Assembly: GCF_003957745.1 (NCBI RefSeq)
Contig: NZ_CP020373.1
Coordinates: 124,001 to 188,000 of the forward strand
Reading direction: 5' to 3'
Length of the DNA: 64,000 nucleotides
DNA from: Shewanella khirikhana
Lineage (GTDB): Bacteria; Pseudomonadota; Gammaproteobacteria; Enterobacterales; Shewanellaceae
Shown: positions 9,739-18,653 of the stretch, in pieces
Position numbering within the stretch: the first letter of the stretch is position 1
Layout: every line of letters begins with the position of its first letter
Program-made: the position numbers and the translations under genes
Notes under the pieces: model-generated
What the model was told of the DNA's origin: nothing
Database searches by the model: none
What the model saw: the letters and a program-made list of their open reading frames with translations, nothing else

Positions 9739-10143
9739 ATGCGCCGTTATATGACATGGATGTGGCTGATGATGATAAGTCTTGGTGTGGACGCCAAGAT
9801 CATTGCCCACGAACAAGTCGAGACCGAGGCGCTGACCGTATCTGATTTAAGGCTCATATTTTCCCGGCAGCGTCTGTTTTGGCCTGATGGCACTCCCATC
9901 AGGGTATTCGTGCTGCCCCCCGACTCCGAACTGCACAAACGTTTTTGCACCGATGCGTTGGAAGTCCTGCCCTACGTGCTGCAACGGAACTGGGATCGAC
10001 TGGTTTACTCCGGCACCGCTGACCGCCCCGAGATTGTCAGCACGCTGGCGGAAATGCGGGTGAAGGTGGAACAAACACAAGGGGCAATTGGATATCTGCC
10101 GGATGAAATCACTGCACAGGATGATGCGCATGAAAAGCAATAA
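9739..10143 (+). CDS. Small PstS-like periplasmic binding protein (sensor module 1)
   Basis: A 134-residue secreted protein starting at ATG 9739, behind a good ribosome binding site (ACGGAGAG). A short signal peptide ends near 'SLGVDA'. The rest matches the minimal PstS-like substrate-binding fold: 'LTVSDLRLIFSRQRLFWPDGTPIRVFVLP' followed by 'GAIGYLP'. It is far shorter than a true phosphate-binding protein (over 300 residues) and there are no ABC transporter genes, so a signalling role is more likely than transport. It overlaps the next gene (barrel protein) by 14 bases and leads a three-gene operon ending in a GGDEF-EAL protein. Confidence 0.8.
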   Translation: MRRYMTWMWLMMISLGVDAKIIAHEQVETEALTVSDLRLIFSRQRLFWPDGTPIRVFVLPPDSELHKRFCTDALEVLPYVLQRNWDRLVYSGTADRPEIVSTLAEMRVKVEQTQGAIGYLPDEITAQDDAHEKQ

Positions 10144-11281
10144 CGGCCTGTTGTGCTTGCTGCTGCTGGGGCCTGGTGTCTCCTGCGCAGAAGAGTGGCA
10201 GTTTAATGGCTTTATCAGCCAGGGGCTGGTGGCAGTGGATGGCAGTGAGTTTTTTACCGGCAAGGACGATACCAGCCTCGAATTAACAGAAGCAACCCTG
10301 ATGGCCTCCTGGCGGCCCTGGGAAAACCTGCGCTTTGCCGGTGCCCTCAGTTATCGCCAGCGTGGCACCCTGATTGACGAACATCTGCAAGCCGATTACC
10401 TGTTTTTGGAATACTTAAGCCCCATTGAGTCGGGCTTTTTGGGGATGCGTCTTGGGCGGGTGAAAAATGAAGTGGGCTTTTTCTCCAGCACCCGTGACGT
10501 GCCTTTTTCCCGCCCGGGCATTTTGCTGCCGCAATCCATTTATGCTGATTACTATCGTGATACCCAGCTGCATATCAATGGCGGTGAAATTCTTGGGCGC
10601 CACCATCTGGCCGATGGAGAACTTGCTTGGCACCTCACCGGCGGGGTGCTCAATATCACCGACGATTTAACCCGCAACACCATCGGCACCCTCGACTTCG
10701 GCACCCTGGATTCCGACTACTTCTATTCAATCGATCTGGACTACAGCACTGACTCGCTGCGCCTTGGCGCCAATGTGTATCAAACCTTACTGACCTACGA
10801 TGGTGGCTTGCCGGGGGCCTTTGCCGAGCTTGAGCTGTTGACCTGGGTGTTGTCGGCGCAGTACCGGGTGGGCGCGCTGGAGCTGACCTCGGAGTTCAGT
10901 CAGGGGGAGCGCACCCTGCGGGGAACACCACTGGCTGGTTGGCAGCAAGAGCAGCCATACCGGGGTTATTATGTGGATGCCCGTTATGGGCTGAGTGACA
11001 CCCTGGATATCTTTGTCCGTTATGACTATTCGGTTGAAAACCTTGATGATCCCGACGGCAAACTCTTGGCTGAGGCCGGGATCCCGGCCTACTTTGGCTA
11101 TGCCCGTGACTGGACCCTGGGCGGCCGCTGGCGCTTTGCCGACAACTGGCTGCTCAGCGCTGAATATCATTGGGTCGAGGGCGCCTCCTGGGTGCCGCCC
11201 ATTCTGAACAAGGACCCAATGACCCAGGACGAACACTGGTCTGTGCTGGCCCTTGAAGTGTCCTACCGAATGCAGTGGTGA
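10130..11281 (+). CDS. Outer-membrane beta-barrel protein (sensor module 1)
   Basis: About 383 residues from the ATG at 10130; the signal peptide ends near 'GPGVSCAEE'. The mature protein alternates hydrophobic and polar residues with many Tyr/Trp/Gly turns and ends in a strand '...LALEVSYRMQW' with a C-terminal aromatic, as expected for an outer-membrane barrel. I cannot assign a substrate. It lies between the PstS-like gene (overlap) and the GGDEF-EAL gene (4 bases apart), so all three are one transcript. Confidence 0.75.
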   Translation: MKSNNGLLCLLLLGPGVSCAEEWQFNGFISQGLVAVDGSEFFTGKDDTSLELTEATLMASWRPWENLRFAGALSYRQRGTLIDEHLQADYLFLEYLSPIESGFLGMRLGRVKNEVGFFSSTRDVPFSRPGILLPQSIYADYYRDTQLHINGGEILGRHHLADGELAWHLTGGVLNITDDLTRNTIGTLDFGTLDSDYFYSIDLDYSTDSLRLGANVYQTLLTYDGGLPGAFAELELLTWVLSAQYRVGALELTSEFSQGERTLRGTPLAGWQQEQPYRGYYVDARYGLSDTLDIFVRYDYSVENLDDPDGKLLAEAGIPAYFGYARDWTLGGRWRFADNWLLSAEYHWVEGASWVPPILNKDPMTQDEHWSVLALEVSYRMQW

Positions 11282-11285
11282 ACCT

Positions 11286-13760
11286 ATGACGAAAGTTTCC
11301 CCCGGCAGTTGGTTTTTGAGTCTCAGATGGAAGGTACTGATCACCGTATTCTTCCTGATGACTGTGCTGACCCTGGTGCTTGGCAACTTTGCCTACCGTG
11401 AGCTGGGGCGCCAGCAGGGCTTTTTGCTGGAATCCCAGCAGCACACATTACAACAAAACTTAAGCCATGCAGTGTCGCAGGCAGTGGACGTGGCTGTTTC
11501 CAGTGCACATCAGGTGCTGCTGCTGGCGGGCCCGAGGGTGTTTGAGTCCAAGCTCAGCCACAGCGAATTTGAAGCGCTTTGGGGCGAGGTGCAGCTGGCC
11601 TGGGGGCTGGATGCCTTTGGCCGCATAGCCCAAAACAGTCACAGTGGTTTTTACCTTGGACGCCTGCCCGGGGATGATGAATACAAATGGTTTCAGCGTT
11701 GGAGCCGCGCCAGTGTGCCCATCTGGCGTATTCATTGTGTTGAGCGCTGTTTGCTGCAAGTGCAGGTGCCTGTGCTGAAAAACAAGGTTGCCCATCGCTT
11801 CTATCTTGAAATGGAACTCACTTCGCTGCTCACCAGTTTTCGCTCCCAGGAGGAGTTTGAACTGGCGGTGCTGAGTGGTCGTGAAGACTCAACCAATGGC
11901 ACCCGCTTCTGGGGCCGCAAGCTTTTCAATATCAGTAACCGCCAATCCAGTCTGCCGCTGCTTGAAGAGGCCAGCGCCAGCTTGTCCTGGCAGGATGTTA
12001 CCGCCAAGCAGCGTTTGTACCGGTTACACGGCGAACCCTATGCCCTGTGGTACTTCTCGCTGGATGCCAGTGATGATGGTCCCGGCATAGTGGTGCTGTG
12101 GCAGCTCGATGAATGGCATCAGCTGTTAAAAGCCTTCCAGCAGAACATTCTTGGGCTGCTGCTGATTGCCTTACTGTTGACCGGCGCCCTGATGGCGCTG
12201 GTAGCCTGGTCTCCGATACGGCGGCTTGAGGGCCAAACCCGAATGCTGCCGCTCATCGCTGAGCGCCGTTTCGACGAGGTGCGCACTTCTCTGAAACCCA
12301 GAACCGCACTGTTTCTCGATGAAGTAGACATGATGGGCAGCTCCATGTTGGAGCTGGCCGACCGGCAGCAAAGCCTGGAGCAGGATGTCGATGTTTACAC
12401 CCGCGAGCTTGAGCGGATGGCCATGCTGGATGTGCTCACCGGCTTGCCCAACAAGGCCATGCTAATTCACGAACTCAATAAGGCCATTGCCTGTGTGGGG
12501 CGGGTGCACGACCGTATTGCGCTGCTGTTTTTGGATCTCGATGCATTTAAGCGGATCAACGATGCGCTGGGCCATAACGAAGGGGATGAGCTGCTGAAAA
12601 TTATCGCCTCGCGGCTCAGTAACAGCGTGCGCAGCATGGACACGGTGTTCCGCCAGGGCGGGGATGAGTTTTTGATCCTGCTGCGCGGTATCCGTGATGA
12701 GCAGGACATTCGGCGGGTGATCCATAAGATTTTTGCCGCCTTGCAGCAACCTGTGGTGCTTGGCAATCACAAGCTGATTGTCACCACCAGTATTGGGGTC
12801 GCCATGTGCGACTCGCCGTCGGTGAATGCCGAAGAGCTTATCAAGTATGCCGATCTTGCCATGTATCAGGCGAAGGATGCCGGTCGCTCCAATTTCCGGG
12901 TGTTTACCGAAGACATGCTGCACCATGCCAACAACCGTCTGATGGTGGAGCAGGATATCAACAGTGCCATTGCCGAGCGCGAATTGTCGCTGTTCCTGCA
13001 GCCGATTGTTGGGCTTAAAGATGGTCATATCAAAGGCTTCGAGGCCTTGGTGCGCTGGTTCCACCCAAGCCGGGGCCTAATCATGCCCGGCAACTTTATC
13101 CCTCATATTGAAGAGAGTGACGCCATCATCAAGCTGGGTAACTATGTGCTGGCTGAGGCGGTGGAAATACTCAAACGCTTCAGGCTGCTGGGCTGGGATG
13201 ATATCTACATCGCCGTTAACCTGTCGGCGCGCCACTACCTGACGCCGGGCCTCAGTGACTACATCAAAAAACTGCTGAGCAGCAGCATGGTGCCGCCACA
13301 AAGCCTGCTGCTGGAAGTGACCGAAGAGAGCGTTATCGAACAGGTCGACAAGGCGATGGAGGTCATGCGCGAGCTTAAGCTGCTTGGCGTGCGGATCGCC
13401 ATTGATGACTTTGGCACCGGCTATTCGTCACTCAGCTACCTCAAGCAGTTGCCCTTTGACGTGCTGAAAATTGACCGCTGCTTTACCGCGGGAGTGCTGG
13501 AGAATGGCGCCGACACCCATATTGTGACTACTGTGATTGATTTGGCGCACCACCTTGGCAGAACTGTGGTGGCGGAAGGGATTGAAACTGAATTGCAGTG
13601 CGAGTTTTTGGAGGCGGCAGGCTGCGAGCTGGCGCAGGGGTATCTTTACTCCAAGCCCATCACTGAAGAGAAAACCCTGGAAGTGTTGGAATCGATTGCC
13701 ATTACCCGCCGTTGGCCCAAAGGCGCCGATCACGTGCCCCTGGGCCAAAAGGCGGGTTAG
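11286..13760 (+). CDS. Membrane GGDEF-EAL protein (c-di-GMP turnover)
   Basis: About 824 residues. One N-terminal helix ('VLITVFFLMTVLTLVLGNFAY'), a periplasmic sensor of about 270 residues, a second helix near residue 300 ('LLLIALLLTGALMALVAW') and a HAMP-like linker are followed by GGDEF and EAL domains. GGDEF (residues 458-462) and EAL (586-588) are both intact, as are the EAL-domain residues in 'DDFGTGYSSLSYLKQLP', so both cyclase and phosphodiesterase activity are possible. It is the last gene of the operon with the PstS-like and barrel proteins, which suggests that those deliver the signal to its periplasmic domain. Confidence 0.93.
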   Translation: MTKVSPGSWFLSLRWKVLITVFFLMTVLTLVLGNFAYRELGRQQGFLLESQQHTLQQNLSHAVSQAVDVAVSSAHQVLLLAGPRVFESKLSHSEFEALWGEVQLAWGLDAFGRIAQNSHSGFYLGRLPGDDEYKWFQRWSRASVPIWRIHCVERCLLQVQVPVLKNKVAHRFYLEMELTSLLTSFRSQEEFELAVLSGREDSTNGTRFWGRKLFNISNRQSSLPLLEEASASLSWQDVTAKQRLYRLHGEPYALWYFSLDASDDGPGIVVLWQLDEWHQLLKAFQQNILGLLLIALLLTGALMALVAWSPIRRLEGQTRMLPLIAERRFDEVRTSLKPRTALFLDEVDMMGSSMLELADRQQSLEQDVDVYTRELERMAMLDVLTGLPNKAMLIHELNKAIACVGRVHDRIALLFLDLDAFKRINDALGHNEGDELLKIIASRLSNSVRSMDTVFRQGGDEFLILLRGIRDEQDIRRVIHKIFAALQQPVVLGNHKLIVTTSIGVAMCDSPSVNAEELIKYADLAMYQAKDAGRSNFRVFTEDMLHHANNRLMVEQDINSAIAERELSLFLQPIVGLKDGHIKGFEALVRWFHPSRGLIMPGNFIPHIEESDAIIKLGNYVLAEAVEILKRFRLLGWDDIYIAVNLSARHYLTPGLSDYIKKLLSSSMVPPQSLLLEVTEESVIEQVDKAMEVMRELKLLGVRIAIDDFGTGYSSLSYLKQLPFDVLKIDRCFTAGVLENGADTHIVTTVIDLAHHLGRTVVAEGIETELQCEFLEAAGCELAQGYLYSKPITEEKTLEVLESIAITRRWPKGADHVPLGQKAG

Positions 13761-13777
13761 AGGTCAAAGACCAAAGA

Positions 13778-15349
13778 TCAAAGATTGACGGCCTGCTTGG
13801 ATTCAGTACTGGCCTCAGCATTGCCCTCAGCATTGGCGGCTGTATCTGTTGCTGGCTCTTTCGCTGATTGCGCCGATCCAGTCGCGGCTTGGGACACCTC
13901 TGATGCAGCCACGTTTTGTACATCTTCCGCAGGCTTTACCATATCGGCAGGTGCAGCCACAGGTGCAGCAGGCTGAGCCGCCGGAGCCACGTCCATTTTA
14001 GGTTCTTCCACGGCTGGAGGCAGTGTCACAGTGGGGGCGGTTGGCGCCACCGCGGCTTTCTTTGGCCTTGGCAGCAGGCTCATCATCTTCTGCGCAATCT
14101 CAGTATTGTCCTGATGACCGATAAACAGGCCCGACGCCGGTCCCTGGGCAAACACCTGCACATCCAGCGCTGTGTGGCCGCCGCTGGTCCAGCCGGTAAA
14201 GCTGCGGGTATCGATAATCTTCTTGATAGCATCGGCCAGCACGCCCTGGCCCTGAGGTCTGGCTTTGGTGAGACTATTGAGTTCATCATCACTCAGCTCA
14301 AAGCCCAGGCTTGCCTGCATCGGAGCTTGCCAGTCATCTGACTCAATGGCTTTACTCGCCATCAGATCCGGGCTTGCGCTGACAGCGCGCAGCAGCGCGG
14401 CATTCCACTCATATTGCCCATCGGCACCTATGCTGAGACCGCCGGTGTTGTGGTCGGCAGTCACCACCATCAGGGTATCGCCGCGAGTACGCACAAACTC
14501 TTCCACGACTTCGATTGCACGGGCAAATTCATCCATTTCACCCATCGCAGTCACTATATCGTTATTGTGGCCAGCCCAGTCAATCAGGCTGCCTTCAACC
14601 AGCAGTACAAAGCCTTTGTCGTTTTGTGCCAGCAGCTCCAGTGCCTTGGCGGTGAGGGTGGACAGTTGATTGGCCCCCGGATTATCGATTACCCAGGGCA
14701 GCTGAACATCGGCAAACAGACCAATGACCTTGCCGCTTTGAACGGCGCTCAGGGCCTGAATGTCCGTCAGATGGGTATAACCCTTTGCGGCAAATTGCCC
14801 CAGCAAAGCGTCATCGAAATAACGCTGACCGCCGCCCAGCAGCACCTCGGCGTTACTGTCGAGAATGGCTTTGGCTATCTCATCGTAATTTTTACGGCTT
14901 TCATTGTGGGCCAGGAAGGCCGCCGGTGTGGCGTGGTTTATCTGGCTTGATACGGCAACGCCGGTGGCAAGGCCTGCCTCGCGGGCTTTTTCAAACAGGG
15001 TTGGCAGGGGAGACTTGTTCACATCCACCGAAATGGCGCCGTTGTAGCTCTTGTGACCTGTGGCAAGGGCGGTGGCCGCTGCCGCTGAGTCGGTCACATA
15101 ACCCGATACACTGGCCGGGTAGGTGCTGGCCATGCCTGCCAACAAACGGTCAAACACGGTCTGCTCAATTTCTTCGGTGTCCGGGTTGTCTTTAAAGTAA
15201 CGGTAGGCCGAGGTGTAGGCGGGTCCCATACCGTCACCCACCATGATCACCATGTTTTTGGGTTTGGCGGGTGTCTTGAGCGGATCTGTGGTGGCGGTGA
15301 CGGCAAACGGCAGCGAAAGCAATAAAACTGCCAGGAATTTCGATGACAT
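13778..15349 (-). CDS. Alkaline phosphatase with long Ala/Pro-rich C-terminal tail
   Basis: Exported phosphomonoesterase of the PhoA family. The start at 15349 (MSSKFLAVLL...) gives a typical signal peptide ending at 'FAVTA'; the longer open frame lacks one. The metal/nucleophile motifs are present: 'MVGDGMG', the Ser nucleophile in 'VTDSAAAATAL', and 'VTADHNTGG'. The catalytic fold ends around 'QKMMSLLP'; about 95 residues of Ala, Pro, Val and Glu follow, a low-complexity tail not normal for PhoA. The gene converges with the GGDEF-EAL gene, with only 17 bases between stops. Confidence 0.93.
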   Translation of the reverse strand: MSSKFLAVLLLSLPFAVTATTDPLKTPAKPKNMVIMVGDGMGPAYTSAYRYFKDNPDTEEIEQTVFDRLLAGMASTYPASVSGYVTDSAAAATALATGHKSYNGAISVDVNKSPLPTLFEKAREAGLATGVAVSSQINHATPAAFLAHNESRKNYDEIAKAILDSNAEVLLGGGQRYFDDALLGQFAAKGYTHLTDIQALSAVQSGKVIGLFADVQLPWVIDNPGANQLSTLTAKALELLAQNDKGFVLLVEGSLIDWAGHNNDIVTAMGEMDEFARAIEVVEEFVRTRGDTLMVVTADHNTGGLSIGADGQYEWNAALLRAVSASPDLMASKAIESDDWQAPMQASLGFELSDDELNSLTKARPQGQGVLADAIKKIIDTRSFTGWTSGGHTALDVQVFAQGPASGLFIGHQDNTEIAQKMMSLLPRPKKAAVAPTAPTVTLPPAVEEPKMDVAPAAQPAAPVAAPADMVKPAEDVQNVAASEVSQAATGSAQSAKEPATDTAANAEGNAEASTESKQAVNL

Positions 15350-15358
15350 AGTCTTCCC

Positions 15359-15383
15359 CAAAATGGGGCGCGTTGCGCCCCTG
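15359..15383 (-). terminator. Hairpin terminator after gshB
   Basis: Inverted repeat GGGGCGC-GTT-GCGCCCC, followed on the minus strand by ATTTT. It lies between gshB and the alkaline phosphatase gene; read-through to phoA is possible because the T run is short. Confidence 0.5.
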
Positions 15384-15389
15384 CACTGG

Positions 15390-16337
15390 TTATTTTTTGA
15401 TGCGTGCTTCGATGGCATTCATCAGCATGCCGGTAATGTCCACCTCGAAGGCGGCTTCAATTTCACGGATGCAGGTTGGGCTGGTGACGTTAATTTCGGT
15501 GAGCTTGTCACCAATCACATCCAGGCCGACAAAAATCAGGCCGCGGCGCTTAAGTTCTGGCCCCAGGGCCTTGGCGATACGCCAGTCTGCCTCAGACAGC
15601 GGCTGGGCAACACCACGGCCACCGGCAGCAAGGTTGCCGCGGGTTTCGCCCTGCTTTGGAATGCGCGCCAGGCAGTAAGGTACTGGCTCGCCATCCACCA
15701 CCAGGATGCGCTTGTCACCGGCGGTGATTTCCGGAATAAACACCTGCGCCATGGCGTAGCAGTTGCCGTGGTTGGTCAGGGTTTCGATGATAACGCCGAG
15801 GTTGGGGTCGTCCTGTTTTACCCGGAAAATCGAGGCGCCGCCCATGCCGTCCAGTGGCTTTAAGATGATATCGCCATGCTCGGCATGGAAGGCGCGAATA
15901 CGGGCGGCATCACGGGTAACCATGGTCAGGGGGGTAAACTCGCTGAACCAGGCAGTAAACAGCTTTTCGTTGGCGTCGCGCAGGCTCTGTGGCTTGTTTA
16001 CTATCAGCACACCGGCTTCTTCGGCGCGCTCCAGCATGTATGTGGCGTAGATATATTCGGTATCGAATGGCGGGTCTTTACGCATCAGAATCACGTCAAG
16101 ATCGGCCAGCGGCGCATCAACGGCTTCACCCAGCTCAAACCAGCAGTCGGCGTTTTGCATCACCTTGAGTGGATGCATGCGGGCGCGGGCCTCGCCTTTG
16201 ACCATGGCAAGATCCTGCATCTCCATGTAATACAGGGCGTAGCCCCGGGCTTGGGCGGCCAGCAACATGGCGAAGCTGGAGTCCTTTTTGATATTGATGT
16301 CGCTGATGGGGTCCATCACTATGCCAAGCTTAATCAT
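15390..16337 (-). CDS. gshB: Glutathione synthetase
   Basis: Joins gamma-glutamylcysteine and glycine with ATP, the second step of glutathione synthesis. From the start at 16337 (MIKLGIVMDPI...), with an AGAGGA ribosome binding site, it is 315 residues, the family length. ATP-grasp features are visible: 'DIILKPLDGMGGASIF', 'MAQVFIPEITAGDKRILVVDGEPVPY' and 'INVTSPTCIREIE'. It lies 28 bases after rsmE, an arrangement common in gamma-proteobacteria, so the two are probably co-transcribed. Confidence 0.97.
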   Translation of the reverse strand: MIKLGIVMDPISDINIKKDSSFAMLLAAQARGYALYYMEMQDLAMVKGEARARMHPLKVMQNADCWFELGEAVDAPLADLDVILMRKDPPFDTEYIYATYMLERAEEAGVLIVNKPQSLRDANEKLFTAWFSEFTPLTMVTRDAARIRAFHAEHGDIILKPLDGMGGASIFRVKQDDPNLGVIIETLTNHGNCYAMAQVFIPEITAGDKRILVVDGEPVPYCLARIPKQGETRGNLAAGGRGVAQPLSEADWRIAKALGPELKRRGLIFVGLDVIGDKLTEINVTSPTCIREIEAAFEVDITGMLMNAIEARIKK

Positions 16338-16365
16338 CTTGCGTCCTCTTTGCTGAGCGAGCCGG

Positions 16366-17097
16366 TTAACCCAGATCGCCAAATGTCATTTGCAGTGCCG
16401 TGATAGCGGTCAGTGCCGCCGTCTCGGTGCGAAGCACCCGGGGGCCAAGCAGAACCTCGCTGAATTGATGGGTTTCTGTCATGGCAATTTCTTCCGCCGA
16501 GAGTCCGCCTTCGGGGCCAATCAGCAGTCTGACTCTGGGATTGTCGAGCTTGAGCCCGGCAATGCCGTGGCTGGCTCTGGGGTGCAAATTCAGTTTCAAT
16601 GCGCTGGAAGGCTCGGCGCACCAGTCTGCCAGCTCCATTGCTGGACGAACCTCTGGCACAGTGGCGCGGCCACATTGTTCGCAGGCGCTGATCACGATTT
16701 TTTGCCACTGGGCGATTTTCTTCTCCAGCCGCTCGCCGGTGAGCTTAACGCCGCAGCGCTCTGAAAACAGCGGCGTGATGGTGTTTACGCCAAGTTCCAC
16801 CGACTTTTGCAGGGTGAAGTCCATGCGATCGCCGCGGGAAATAACCTGCCCCAAATGCAGATTAAGCGGTGACTCGCTTTGGTTGTCGGTGGCCGACAAC
16901 ACCTTGACTGTCATCGACTTTTTACCGGCAGTGATGATTTCTGCCAGATAGTCTTTGCCATCGCCATTGAACAGGCTGAGGTGTTGTCCTTCTCCCATGC
17001 GCAGCACCCGGCCTACGTGGGCAAAGCCGTCTTCATCCAGATCAAACTGTTGTGAAGGAGACAGAGGAAAGGGCTGAAAAATTCTTGGGATTCTCAT
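16366..17097 (-). CDS. rsmE: 16S rRNA m3U1498 methyltransferase RsmE
   Basis: 243-residue SPOUT-class methyltransferase acting on U1498 of 16S rRNA. It shows an N-terminal PUA-like part ('HVGRVLRMGEGQHLSLFNGDG') and the C-terminal trefoil knot with 'LLIGPEGGLSAEEI' and 'LGPRVLRTETAALTAI', both diagnostic of RsmE. It is followed directly by gshB and preceded by endA on the same strand (25-base gap). Confidence 0.96.
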   Translation of the reverse strand: MRIPRIFQPFPLSPSQQFDLDEDGFAHVGRVLRMGEGQHLSLFNGDGKDYLAEIITAGKKSMTVKVLSATDNQSESPLNLHLGQVISRGDRMDFTLQKSVELGVNTITPLFSERCGVKLTGERLEKKIAQWQKIVISACEQCGRATVPEVRPAMELADWCAEPSSALKLNLHPRASHGIAGLKLDNPRVRLLIGPEGGLSAEEIAMTETHQFSEVLLGPRVLRTETAALTAITALQMTFGDLG

Positions 17098-17122
17098 TGG
17101 GTGTCCTGACGCTGGTTACTGA

Positions 17123-17839
17123 CTAGTCCGCCGCACGCTTGTTTGCCTCTTGGGCGCAGCCCCGTGAGACAAAGGGATTATGGTTGCCCTGGGTTTTGGC
17201 AATCAGGGCGTCGCGCTGGCATTCAATAGTATCAACTGGATAGCTTTTATCCCATGCCTCGAACAATTTTAATTGGGCGGAGGCAATTTTAAGCCCGTAG
17301 GTTTGCTTCATATAAAGGTAGCTGCGGGCAATGGCGCCGCGGGCGTGCGCCGGTGGCTGGGCACGGCGGCCTTTGAAGTCGATGGCCATATCGCACTGAC
17401 CGTATTGGCCGCGCTGACCGTTCCACTGGCTGAAGCGGAAGTTGCTGCGATCGCCATTGACCTCGCCGATGGCAGGCACCAGATTGTGCAGATCGGCTTC
17501 CATGCGCATGAATTGCTTGTCGTTGCCGGCACATGCCTTGCGGCCACCCTGTTGCCAGCATTGCAGCTGGTGGCCAAATTCCCAGGCAGGTACCAGATGT
17601 TCCCACTCGATCCGTTCGGCACGCTCGGCACGTTTACGCACCTGATAGCCACAGGATGGCAAATCCACCTCCCAGCGTTTGCCATTGAGGCGAATATCGC
17701 AGCCGCAGTAGAAGCTGCGCATCGGCAGATCGCGGTAGATTTTCTGTGCCTTGCGTTTGGCGTCTGAGAAGTTGGCAGGGTGGCTGGCAGCCTGGGTGAA
17801 ACTTGCTATAAAAATCAGTAATACAATGAGATAGCGCAA
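17123..17839 (-). CDS. endA: Endonuclease I (periplasmic/secreted)
   Basis: 238-residue non-specific DNase of the EndA/NucM family, with a signal peptide ending near 'FTQAASH'. The beta-beta-alpha metal motif 'RIEWEHLVPAWEFGHQ' contains the catalytic His, and 'ADLHNLVPAIGEVNGDRSN' holds the metal-binding Asn. Several Cys suggest disulphides, as in other periplasmic EndA proteins. It is in the endA-rsmE-gshB order known from enterobacteria and vibrios. Confidence 0.95.
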   Translation of the reverse strand: MRYLIVLLIFIASFTQAASHPANFSDAKRKAQKIYRDLPMRSFYCGCDIRLNGKRWEVDLPSCGYQVRKRAERAERIEWEHLVPAWEFGHQLQCWQQGGRKACAGNDKQFMRMEADLHNLVPAIGEVNGDRSNFRFSQWNGQRGQYGQCDMAIDFKGRRAQPPAHARGAIARSYLYMKQTYGLKIASAQLKLFEAWDKSYPVDTIECQRDALIAKTQGNHNPFVSRGCAQEANKRAAD

Positions 17840-17905
17840 AATAATCTATGACTTTAATTGTGAAAAAGGCGGCTTTGACCGCTCTGAAAGAAGCTGGATG
17901 GTAAA

Positions 17906-18505
17906 TCAATCGACTGAGGTGGGCAAGGCAGTGGCAGGCTGTAAATATTGCCGGCAGCGGCGGCACAGATAGCGGGTATCACCGCGGCTGACTTTGTTAT
18001 GACGGCGAACGCTCAGTTCCACCGGGCCGCAGCCGCACTGGTAGCTGATGCTCTTGCTGACGCTGCGGGTATCCAGGCTGTGGGTGGTGCGCGGGGAAAG
18101 GCCAAACAGGGTGCGCATCAGCGTTTGCCACTCATGTCCATGGGGTTTGACCTTGCCGTGCAGTCGATGCGCCAGCAAATGACAAAGCTCGTGGGGAATG
18201 ACCTCGGTAAAAAAGATGTCGGGGTTTTCTTCCAGCAGCTTGGGGTTTAATCGAATAAGATTCAGCTGACCATAGGCCATGCCAGCGGTTTTGCCGCGAA
18301 CATCAAACCTGAGATTAGGGCGGGGCAAACTCAGTCCAAGACCCGCCTCCGCTCGAAGACAGGCGCTTTCGAGATGCAAAAAGGCATCTTCTTCCACGGC
18401 GCTGCGCGGCGCCATGTTTTCACAGTTGGCGAGCACGCCGGATAAGGCTTTTACTGGGCGTTTGATTGCCTTTGTTGTTTTTTTGGGGCGTAAAAAGCTG
18501 AACAT
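17906..18505 (-). CDS. SprT-like zinc metalloprotease
   Basis: About 199 residues from ATG 18505, which follows a CAGGGA ribosome binding site; the open frame extends further upstream but without family features. It has the HExxH motif 'VIPHELCHLLAHRLHG' followed by a third His in 'HGHEW', then a C-terminal zinc ribbon with 'CGCG' and 'CRRC'. SprT/Spartan relatives are DNA-linked proteases, but the substrate of bacterial SprT is not settled. It lies upstream of endA on the same strand, with a gap of about 65 bases. Confidence 0.85.
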   Translation of the reverse strand: MFSFLRPKKTTKAIKRPVKALSGVLANCENMAPRSAVEEDAFLHLESACLRAEAGLGLSLPRPNLRFDVRGKTAGMAYGQLNLIRLNPKLLEENPDIFFTEVIPHELCHLLAHRLHGKVKPHGHEWQTLMRTLFGLSPRTTHSLDTRSVSKSISYQCGCGPVELSVRRHNKVSRGDTRYLCRRCRQYLQPATALPTSVD

Positions 18506-18604
18506 ACAGATCCCTGAGCCAATGCGCTGACATTTTACCCCCGGGGCTCCGTTGCGGGCAAATATACTGGGGGCAAATACGGGCTTGGCTGTGCTACAGC
18601 AAAC

Positions 18605-18632
18605 ATAAAAAAGCGGGGCATTTGCCCCGCTG
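18605..18632 (-). terminator. Terminator after the C15-like gene
   Basis: Perfect inverted repeat GCGGGGCA-TT-TGCCCCGC with six T on the minus strand. Confidence 0.85.
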
Positions 18633-18653
18633 TTGCTATCTGCGCTACTTGAT

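Noticed and set aside
13760..13790. Short tandem CAAAGA-like copies after the GGDEF-EAL gene
   Set aside because: Only four 7-base imperfect copies, partly inside the alkaline phosphatase coding end; chance or slippage is enough.
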